12,883 nt of DNA, taken from Clostridiales bacterium. Lineage in GTDB: Bacteria; Bacillota; Clostridia; Christensenellales; CAG-138. Of the stretch, positions 1-6,236 are shown one piece after another. How positions within the stretch are numbered: the stretch's first letter is position 1; each line of letters begins with the position of its first letter. The position numbers were made by a program, and so were the translations under genes. The notes under the pieces were generated by a model. The model saw nothing but the letters and a program-made list of their open reading frames with translations, made no database searches and was not told where the DNA came from. The stretch spans positions 1-12,883 of the forward strand of contig JAISXK010000068.1 of the NCBI GenBank assembly GCA_031270585.1, read 5' to 3'.

Positions 1-2063
1 TGAACAAATGGCAGGCATACGAGCCCATCACCATCGCCTACAACGTGCCGCTTGAGGTTGTGGCCAAGCTTGAAATGCGCGCCGACGAGATGGAGGGTAT
101 CTCCACCATCCAAAGCACCACGCGCGTTTACCCCTGGGGCGGCACGGCTTCGCATATCATAGGGTATCTGAGCCGCCAGGTAAGCGAAACCACCGCCGCC
201 AATCTGGAGCGTATGGGCTATTCGTATGAGGAATTCCGCGATATAGAAAACATTGCCGTGACCGACGGCAACGGCGACCCCAAAACCGACGAAAATGGCA
301 ACCCGCTTTACCAGATGACGAAGCTTGGCTACTCGTATAACGATTATATCGGCGTGGCCGGCGTGGAGCGCACCATGGAGCGTTATCTGACGGCAAGCTC
401 TCTTTCAAAACGCGGGCGGCAAACGCTGGAGGTCAATAAGCACAACGCCATCATGCGCGAGCTTTCAAAGACCTACGCCAGCGACGGCGACGACGTGATG
501 CTCACCATAGACCTGCCATTGCAGATCGTTGTGGAAAACGCGCTGCAGGACGCCATAGAAAAAGTACGCGCCTACGAAGAAGAGCAGCTCAATCAAGACC
601 TTGCCAAGCCCGAAGACCAGCGCGATTACAAAAATCACGCTAAAATCAAGCTTGCCGAAACCGGCAGTATTGTGGTGCTTGAGGCCAACACGGGCAAGCT
701 TTTGGCCTTGGCCAGCTACCCGTCCTACGACCCTAACCGGTTTATGCAGAGCATCTCCACAGAGGATTATGAGGAGCTGTTTGGCGAAACTTCCAACATG
801 CCCACGCTCAACCGCGCCATTTCCACCCGCATGGCGCCGGGATCCATATTCAAGATGGCCACCGGTCTCGCCGGCCTGATGGAGGGCGCCATCACCACGG
901 CTTCCACCATCACCGACAACGGGCCGTATATGCGCTTTGAATCGAGTGATGAAATCATTGCCGAGGACGACGCGCCCAGGTGCTGGATCTCCAACCGCAA
1001 GCGCCACATGCATGAAAACCTCAACCTGAGCACCGCGCTGGGCCAGAGCTGCAACTATTTCTTCTTTACGGTGGCCGATCGTCTCGGCATGACGCGGTTG
1101 AAAAACTGGACGGACCGGCTGGGCCTTGGCAACGTCACCGGCGTAGAGCTTCCCGCCGAGATCGCCGGCATCACGGGCGGGCAATCCTCGCTGTATAACA
1201 ACACCGCCTCGCTGGACGACCAGCGCAGCAGCCTGCCGTACTATATATACCGGCAGCTGAAAGCATACCTGACGGAAATTTTGGAAAAGCGCGGCACGGA
1301 TATAGACGACGCCGCCCTGGATCGCTGCGCGCGCCAATTGCTTGCCTTACAGGATGGCACCGACAGCAGCGACATGGGTAACGAGGTGCGCCGCATACTG
1401 CGCGACGAGTTAAACCTGCCCATCACGCTTACCCGTTCGCAAAACTGGGTGCTGCAAATTACATCGCTTTTGAGCGAGCTCAAATGGAAGGCCGCCATGA
1501 CTATCCGCAGCGGCATGGGCCAGGGCATCACTGCGGTGACGCCCGTAGCCGTGGCGCGCTACGCTGCGGCGATTGCCAACCGCGGCACGGTATACGACGT
1601 ACACGTGGTGGATCGCGTGATAGACGGCGACGGCAAAGCGGTGAGGATATTTGAACCCACGGTGTATGATAAGATAGACGCCCCCGAGGAATATTGGGAC
1701 GCCATAGCAAAGGGGCTGGAGCGCGTGGTGTCGGATGAGGATACCGGCATGGCCGGCACGGCGTACAGCAACTTTACGGATGCGTTTATCAGCGAAGGGT
1801 ACAACGTGCGCATCAGCGGCAAATCGGGCACGGCGCAGATATCCACCCAAGCCAACAATATCGATATTGAAAATACATCCTGGTTCATTACCATGATGCC
1901 GCGTGAAGCTCCCGAGATCGTGGTCATCACGTGCATCCCCTACGGGCTTTCGGGCTCTACGGGAAGCCGCCCCGCCGTAGAGGCCATCACCCGCTTTTAC
2001 CTTGACCGCAAGGACGCCTCCGCCCGGGAAAACCTTGTGCAGGTGAACGGGCTGATGCCATAA
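1..2063 (+). CDS. mrdA: Penicillin-binding protein 2-type peptidoglycan transpeptidase, 5' truncated by window edge
   Basis: Class B PBP, a membrane-anchored DD-transpeptidase that cross-links peptidoglycan on the outer face of the membrane. The frame is open from base 3 and begins with residues typical of the PBP dimerisation domain, so the GTG at 45 is not the start; the transmembrane anchor and N-terminus lie outside. Numbering from GTG 45, the transpeptidase domain carries the nucleophile motif S-I-F-K at 267-270 (after an M-A-P-G lead), S-C-N at 335-337 and K-S-G-T at 593-596, so the enzyme looks active. The N-terminal part (YP..G..ASHIIGYL) and the absence of C-terminal PASTA domains favour PBP2/MrdA (cell elongation) over FtsI or SpoVD, but this is inferred from resemblance. 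Between about residues 396 and 488 there is a roughly 90-residue, mostly helical, charged insertion before the conserved GMGQG segment. The stop TAA at 2061-2063 lies 16 bp from the convergent methyltransferase gene. Confidence 0.93.
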   Translation, partial: NKWQAYEPITIAYNVPLEVVAKLEMRADEMEGISTIQSTTRVYPWGGTASHIIGYLSRQVSETTAANLERMGYSYEEFRDIENIAVTDGNGDPKTDENGNPLYQMTKLGYSYNDYIGVAGVERTMERYLTASSLSKRGRQTLEVNKHNAIMRELSKTYASDGDDVMLTIDLPLQIVVENALQDAIEKVRAYEEEQLNQDLAKPEDQRDYKNHAKIKLAETGSIVVLEANTGKLLALASYPSYDPNRFMQSISTEDYEELFGETSNMPTLNRAISTRMAPGSIFKMATGLAGLMEGAITTASTITDNGPYMRFESSDEIIAEDDAPRCWISNRKRHMHENLNLSTALGQSCNYFFFTVADRLGMTRLKNWTDRLGLGNVTGVELPAEIAGITGGQSSLYNNTASLDDQRSSLPYYIYRQLKAYLTEILEKRGTDIDDAALDRCARQLLALQDGTDSSDMGNEVRRILRDELNLPITLTRSQNWVLQITSLLSELKWKAAMTIRSGMGQGITAVTPVAVARYAAAIANRGTVYDVHVVDRVIDGDGKAVRIFEPTVYDKIDAPEEYWDAIAKGLERVVSDEDTGMAGTAYSNFTDAFISEGYNVRISGKSGTAQISTQANNIDIENTSWFITMMPREAPEIVVITCIPYGLSGSTGSRPAVEAITRFYLDRKDASARENLVQVNGLMP

Positions 2064-2079
2064 CGGGCTTTCAAACGGC

Positions 2080-3201
2080 CTATGGTTTTTTTTGACGGGC
2101 CGGAAAGTATTGATAAAACACGCACGGCTTGCCGCCGCTCGTAAGCTTGCGGCGCTTGTGCGCGCGCAGGCCATAGGCGCGCTCAAACTCGCGGCAGGCG
2201 CTGATGATGTGTACGCTCCAATCATGAAGCCCGGCAAACACGCCCCGCATATCGTGATAGAGAGCCTTTACGGCGCGTTCGTCCATCATCCTGTCGCCAT
2301 AGGGCGGATTGGTGACGAGTATGCCGCCGGATGGCTGCGCCGATAAGTCCGCCAGAGGGCGCACGGCCCACCTTATCATCACGCCCGCTCTCTTCGCGTG
2401 TTTTTTGCACAGCGCGACGCTGCGCGCGTCACTGTCACTGCCCGCAATATCCAGCGGGATATTGCGTATACCGTCACGCGCCTCTTCACGGGCGCGTATA
2501 GCCGCGCGCGTTGCGGGGATAAAATGCCAGTCTTCCGCCGCGAAGCCGCGGCCAAACCCCGGCGCGATATTCTTTGCTATCATGGCCGCCTCGATGGGGA
2601 TAGTGCCCGAGCCGCACATGGGGTCTAAAAAGGGCCTGTCGCCCCGGTAGCGGGATAAAAGCACCAGCCCCGCGCCCAGCGTTTCGCTAAGCGGCGCCGC
2701 CACGTTGCATATGCGGTAACCGCGCCGGGCCAGGCCCGCGCCGCAGGCGTCCAGCGCGATGGTGGCGGTATCGCGCAGCATGCCGACTTCCACTATAATC
2801 TCTTTGCCGGTTTCGGGCAGAAGCGTCGTATGGTACGCGCCGCGCAGGCTTTCCACAATGGCCTTTTTTACTATACGCTGGCAGTCGGATACGCTAAAGA
2901 GCGCGCTCCTGGCCGATTTGCCGTTTACATGTATGAAGCTGTCGCGCAACAGATATTCCCGCCAGGGTATGGCCTTGACGCCTTCAAACAGCTCGTCAAA
3001 CGTGCGGGCCTCAAAGGTTTTTACCACTACGAGCACGCGCTCCGCCGCGCGCAAAAAAAGCAGCGCCTTAAAAAGCGCGTCCGCGTCCGCGTGAAAAAAT
3101 ACGCGCGCATCCCGCACGCTTTCTAAATTTATCGATAACGCGCGCAATTCGCCCGCCACCACGCTTTCAAGCCCCAGCTTGCATGTAGCCAGGCACAACA
3201 T
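2080..3201 (-). CDS. THUMP-domain class I SAM-dependent RNA methyltransferase (RlmL/YpsC family)
   Basis: Predicted cytoplasmic RNA (probably 23S rRNA guanine-N2) methyltransferase; in databases the family is often mislabelled as an adenine-specific DNA methylase. An N-terminal ferredoxin-like plus THUMP RNA-binding region (about residues 1-160) is followed by a Rossmann-type methyltransferase domain. Visible motifs, numbered from a TTG at 3204: A-A-P-L-S-E-T-L at 169-176, the SAM-binding D-P-M-C-G-S-G-T at 194-201, and the catalytic N-P-P-Y-G-D-R at 299-305. The 373-374 aa length is normal for the single-domain family and shorter than the fused E. coli RlmKL. I prefer ATG 3201; TTG 3204 directly before it is equally compatible with the ribosome binding site GGAGGAG, which lies inside the last codons of the upstream TPR gene. 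It is the second gene of a two-gene unit and probably translationally coupled. The exact modified base cannot be told from sequence. Confidence 0.9.
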   Translation of the reverse strand: MLCLATCKLGLESVVAGELRALSINLESVRDARVFFHADADALFKALLFLRAAERVLVVVKTFEARTFDELFEGVKAIPWREYLLRDSFIHVNGKSARSALFSVSDCQRIVKKAIVESLRGAYHTTLLPETGKEIIVEVGMLRDTATIALDACGAGLARRGYRICNVAAPLSETLGAGLVLLSRYRGDRPFLDPMCGSGTIPIEAAMIAKNIAPGFGRGFAAEDWHFIPATRAAIRAREEARDGIRNIPLDIAGSDSDARSVALCKKHAKRAGVMIRWAVRPLADLSAQPSGGILVTNPPYGDRMMDERAVKALYHDMRGVFAGLHDWSVHIISACREFERAYGLRAHKRRKLTSGGKPCVFYQYFPARQKKP

Positions 3202-3207
3202 CAAGCC

Positions 3208-4923
3208 TTACTCCTCCAGTGCGCGCAAAATATTGTTGATGGCGTTTTTCAACCGCAGCAGCGTAACGCCGTATCTATCGGCCAACTGCGTTTTTGTCGC
3301 GTCCTCGCCGCGGTTGCGGCAGGCCAAATACTCCAACGCCGCAGCCATGGCGTATATCTGCTGCTCTTTTAGTCTGGGCGGTTCCCTTAGCGCGTTTAAA
3401 TACTTTTGGAATATATCCGCCGCCTCGATCATGGTGTCGCCGCCGCGCCCGTTTTGCATGCTTTGTACGACGGCCTCCAGCACGCGCCGGTAGCTTATGG
3501 GCAGGTTGTCCTTGCTGAGCCTTCTTAACTGCACCTTGCTTTGCACTAGGCGCCCGCCCAGGTAGGCGATATATGGTTCGGGCGCGCGCATACGCTTTAA
3601 CAGCGCAAACACATCATGCTTGATGGCGTCAGGCTGCATTTGATCCATCTGGAAGCGCCGCAGCATCAGCTCGGCCTCTTTATCGTTAAAGCCCGCGATC
3701 ATGGTGATGAGCGCCCGCTTGGCCGAAGCATCCGGCAGGTGCAGGCTCCAGTTCAGCAGCGCGCGAAACCGCGCGTCGCCGCTCCATAGTTTTTTTAAAT
3801 CATCCGCAGGCAGCCGGCTCTTCTCGTTGATGTAGCGCACGCGCCGCAAAATTTCGGCATAGGGCACCTCATAATGGCAGAGCCAGTCAACGCTCTCCTT
3901 TTTTCCATCCGCCGCGTTGTGGCACACGCGCCTGTAATAGGCCGCCACGGTATCATTGGGGTCGATCTTTAAAAGCCTGTCGTAACAATCGCGCGCAAGC
4001 TCATATCTGCCCTGCAAATAGCGGCACATGGCAAGCCTGTGCAACGTGCCCTCGTCATAAGGGTACGCCGCCTGCAGCTTTTTCAATACGGACAGCGCCT
4101 CGGCCGTCTGCTCCATCTCTAAAAACACTACGGCCATGCGGTTCCAATCCTGCATGTCCCGGCTATCTGCGGCCTTTAAAAACACAAGCTCCCGCTCCAC
4201 GCCCTCTTCATCCCGCGCGGCGTGCATAAACAACAGCAGGTTGCAATGCGCCTGCACGTTACGCGAATCCTCCAGCAACACATCGCGCACGGCGCGCATG
4301 GCGCCCTCATAATCCCTGTCACAAAAATACGCCAGCGCCAGGTTGTTATGCACAAAGAGCATATCGGGCCATTTTTCCGCTGCGTCCTTTATCAGCTTGA
4401 TAGCTTCCTTCGCGCGGCCAAGCTCCAAAAGGCGCCTGCCCTTCGCGCATACATTGACGGCCTCGTGCTCATCCGGCGACTGAATGCCCGGCATACTGTA
4501 TAAAACATCCCGGTCCTCAATCACTTCCATCATGTCCATCGCGTCGTCCGCAAAATCGCCTTCAGGGTCAAGCGCAAGGTAATTCTCCAGGCTTTCGTAC
4601 GCGTGCGAAAACTCCTGCAAGCCCAAAAAATTGCAGGCAATGCCAAAGAAGCATTCAGTAGGGCTGTCCTTCCCTGAAAGCAGCGAAAAAAGCAGGCGGT
4701 TACTCTGCTCATACCTGTGCATCTCGGTGAGCACCTCGGCTATGGCCAGCTGTATTTCCACGTTTTCTGGCTCTGCCCGCAGCGCGCGGTGGTAAAGGCT
4801 GATCGCCTCCACGAGGTCGTTCTTTTCCATGCGCTGCGAACCTAAGCGCAGAAAAAACTCTCCGTTGCGCTCAAAGGGGATCACCCTGCCCCGCTTTTTT
4901 TTGTTTGGGCTATTCACCGCCAT
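3208..4923 (-). CDS. TPR-repeat protein with a C-terminal helix-turn-helix/cyclin-like segment, function unknown
   Basis: A 571-residue soluble protein with no signal peptide or membrane segment. Most of it is an all-helical tandem repeat array of TPR character: A-[IL]-x-L-[YH]-x-x-A-L near residues 40-50, then similar helix pairs around 70-130, 165-215 and 260-335. TPR arrays are protein-interaction scaffolds, and no partner can be named. The last 48 residues (524-571, bases 3354-3211) differ: Y-A-M-A-A-A-L-E-Y-L-A-C-R followed by a helix-turn-helix-looking stretch (Q-L-A-D-R-Y-G-V-T-L-L-R-L). This resembles the cyclin-fold repeat of TFIIB-like proteins and suggests nucleic-acid or protein binding. 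The ATG at 4923 has a good ribosome binding site (GGAG, 6-base spacing). It is the first gene of a unit with the THUMP methyltransferase 3-6 bases downstream, so a role linked to RNA or ribosomes is possible but unproven. Confidence 0.85.
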   Translation of the reverse strand: MAVNSPNKKKRGRVIPFERNGEFFLRLGSQRMEKNDLVEAISLYHRALRAEPENVEIQLAIAEVLTEMHRYEQSNRLLFSLLSGKDSPTECFFGIACNFLGLQEFSHAYESLENYLALDPEGDFADDAMDMMEVIEDRDVLYSMPGIQSPDEHEAVNVCAKGRRLLELGRAKEAIKLIKDAAEKWPDMLFVHNNLALAYFCDRDYEGAMRAVRDVLLEDSRNVQAHCNLLLFMHAARDEEGVERELVFLKAADSRDMQDWNRMAVVFLEMEQTAEALSVLKKLQAAYPYDEGTLHRLAMCRYLQGRYELARDCYDRLLKIDPNDTVAAYYRRVCHNAADGKKESVDWLCHYEVPYAEILRRVRYINEKSRLPADDLKKLWSGDARFRALLNWSLHLPDASAKRALITMIAGFNDKEAELMLRRFQMDQMQPDAIKHDVFALLKRMRAPEPYIAYLGGRLVQSKVQLRRLSKDNLPISYRRVLEAVVQSMQNGRGGDTMIEAADIFQKYLNALREPPRLKEQQIYAMAAALEYLACRNRGEDATKTQLADRYGVTLLRLKNAINNILRALEE

Positions 4924-4963
4924 TAAAGGCTCCTTTATACTATAGCTTCTGTTTTATTTAGCC

Positions 4964-4993
4964 ATTTTAACATCAACCCCCGTACAGAATCAA
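4964..4993 (-). promoter_or_regulatory. Promoter of the TPR-methyltransferase unit
   Basis: On the minus strand TTGATT (4993-4988), an 18-base spacer, then TAAAAT (4969-4964) with an upstream TG giving an extended -10 (TGTTAAAAT). Transcription would begin near 4957, leaving a short leader with the GGAG site before ATG 4923. Seen by eye only. Confidence 0.5.
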
Positions 4994-5071
4994 TGTATTT
5001 TTCGCTTTGCCATGAAATGCCGTTTTCACGATGGGACCGCTTATAAAATGCTGGCGGCGAAGCCTCTCGGC

Positions 5072-5080
5072 TGGTATACT
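5072..5080 (+). promoter_or_regulatory. Extended -10 promoter element of the LysR gene
   Basis: TGGTATACT is an extended -10 box with no convincing -35 box 17 bases upstream, as is common for autoregulated LysR genes. It lies 25 bases before the chosen GTG start and would give a leader of about 18 bases. The same nine bases recur at 6087-6095 before the reductase gene. Confidence 0.45.
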
Positions 5081-5104
5081 GCTTTTAAAAAAGGGGGGCG
5101 CGCT

Positions 5105-6007
5105 GTGGAACTGAAGCAGCTTCGCTATTTTTACCGGGTATATCAGGACAGGAGCATGCAGCGCGCGGCAAAGCATCTGATTGTAAGCCAGCAGGCGGTA
5201 TCCCAGTTGATACGAAATCTGGAAAATGAATTGGGCGTACCCATGTTCATCCGCAGCAATACGGGTTTGGAACCGACAGAATTTGCGGACTTTCTGGCTG
5301 AAGAGGCAAAGCGCATTTTGCTCAGGCTGGATACGGTCGTTTATACGATACAGAAAAAGGGCAGGTCTATCGGCGGCAGCGTGAATATTGTTTTTTTGCT
5401 GGGACATATCGGAGCGGGAAGCAGGCTCTCAACAAAAGCGCTGCTGGATTTTAAGAAAATCTATCCGGAAATTCATACGACGTGGCGATGCGCGACACCG
5501 GACGAATGCGAGAAAATGGTGCTGGAAGACGAAGCGGATTTTGCCCTCACCGTTTTCCCCGACAACTCGGAGATGTTCCATTGCGTAAAGCTATACGAGT
5601 TTGAATGGTGCCTGCTCATGCGCCATGGCCATCCACTTTCCTCCCGCAAAAGTATTGCGATGGAAGACCTTGCCGGAGAGAAACTGCTTATGCCCAAAGG
5701 AGAACAGCACGACAGGCAGCAAATTATGCGTGTTTTGCCATCGGATAACCAACCGGTCTTTCTCGATCCGCCCAATTCCTTGTTCGATATGGTGTACCAG
5801 AATATACTGGACGACGACGCGCTGATGATCTGCGCGGTTCCTCACGCAACGTTGTTTAACCCAAGTCTTGTCGCTATTGTGCCTTTTCAAACGAATCTTT
5901 TGCGAAACCAAATTTACATTCTATCAAAAAAAGAGGGGTTCCTTTCCAGCGCCGCCATGCAGGCAAAAGATTTTTTGCTGACGGAATGGGGTTTTTGCGT
6001 CAAATAG
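5105..6007 (+). CDS. LysR-family transcriptional regulator
   Basis: A 300-residue one-component DNA-binding regulator, normal for the family. An N-terminal winged helix-turn-helix has its recognition region at about residues 18-40 (Q-R-A-A-K-H-L-x-V-S-Q-Q-A-V-S-Q-x-I). A linker helix follows, then a periplasmic-binding-protein-like effector domain from about residue 90 to the end. The GTG at 5105 is chosen as start because the protein then begins with the family's M-E-L-K-Q-L-R-Y-F pattern, and a purine-rich GGGGGG (5093-5098) sits 6 bases upstream. An in-frame ATG at 5012 would add 31 unlikely residues and overlap the promoter. It lies directly upstream of, and co-oriented with, the flavin reductase, so it most likely controls that gene, with the reductase substrate as a plausible inducer (inference). 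No terminator is visible after it, so read-through is possible. Confidence 0.9.
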   Translation: MELKQLRYFYRVYQDRSMQRAAKHLIVSQQAVSQLIRNLENELGVPMFIRSNTGLEPTEFADFLAEEAKRILLRLDTVVYTIQKKGRSIGGSVNIVFLLGHIGAGSRLSTKALLDFKKIYPEIHTTWRCATPDECEKMVLEDEADFALTVFPDNSEMFHCVKLYEFEWCLLMRHGHPLSSRKSIAMEDLAGEKLLMPKGEQHDRQQIMRVLPSDNQPVFLDPPNSLFDMVYQNILDDDALMICAVPHATLFNPSLVAIVPFQTNLLRNQIYILSKKEGFLSSAAMQAKDFLLTEWGFCVK

Positions 6008-6039
6008 CGGCCCCGCCGCAGCGCCGTTACAACGCAAAC

Positions 6040-6055
6040 TTGTTAGGACATACAA
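6040..6055. promoter_or_regulatory. Candidate LysR operator (TTGT-N8-ACAA) upstream of the reductase
   Basis: The partial dyad TTGTTAGGACATACAA contains the T-N11-A arrangement typical of LysR sites. It is centred about 54 bases upstream of the transcription start predicted from TATACT at 6090-6095, close to where LysR activators bind. Short and imperfect, so tentative. Confidence 0.3.
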
Positions 6056-6086
6056 AAAACAACTGCTCCGTCGCGCGCTTCTTTTT

Positions 6087-6095
6087 TGGTATACT
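6087..6095 (+). promoter_or_regulatory. Extended -10 promoter element of the reductase gene
   Basis: TGGTATACT gives a TG-extended -10 box, with no good -35 match 17 bases upstream; this fits a promoter that needs an activator such as the adjacent LysR protein. The predicted start near 6101-6103 falls at the 5' edge of the foldable leader. Confidence 0.45.
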
Positions 6096-6103
6096 TGGAT
6101 GAT

Positions 6104-6207
6104 GGCGACATCACACAAAGAACGGATGTGTCGGTTCGGGCGCACTGCTTTCGCAAATGGGCGGGCGTTCACTTGCCGGCTCTTTCGTTTTCGTGCGCGG
6201 TGTCGCC
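6104..6207 (+). ncRNA. Strongly foldable 5' leader of the reductase mRNA, possible structured regulatory RNA
   Basis: Seen in sequence: a 9-bp helix of 6104-6112 with 6199-6207 (GGCGACATC/GGTGTCGCC, one G-U pair). A 5-bp hairpin 6113-6117 with 6127-6131 (ACACA/TGTGT) starts at the next base. A 6-bp helix 6140-6145 with 6193-6198 (GCGCAC/GTGCGC) abuts the first helix on its 3' strand. Together they form a plausible three-way junction that starts at the predicted transcript 5' end and closes 14 bases before the GGAGG site at 6222. It matches no riboswitch class I can recognise, and no terminator or start-site sequestration is obvious. Could be a chance fold. Confidence 0.35.
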
Positions 6208-6236
6208 CTAACAACTTGAATGGAGGATGGTATGGC

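Noticed and set aside
2064..2110. Terminator between the convergent PBP and methyltransferase genes
   Set aside because: There is an eight-T run (2086-2093) but only a 4-bp stem before it, and the T's overlap the methyltransferase 3' end; too weak to call.
465..2237. Long minus-strand ORFs antisense to the PBP gene (465-1337 and 1410-2237)
   Set aside because: Composition is typical of reverse-frame shadows in GC-rich coding DNA, the opposite frame has all PBP motifs, and no ribosome binding sites or domains are visible.
5012..5104. Longer LysR protein from ATG 5012
   Set aside because: LysR proteins begin right at the M-E-L-x-Q-L-R-Y-F stretch; the extra 31 residues are not family-like and overlap the promoter element.
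6099..6236. N-terminal extension of the flavin reductase to the in-frame ATG at 6099
   Set aside because: It would add 46 Arg/Cys-rich residues before a clear lipoprotein signal peptide; the ribosome binding site GGAGG at 6222 fits ATG 6237, and the predicted transcript starts after 6099.
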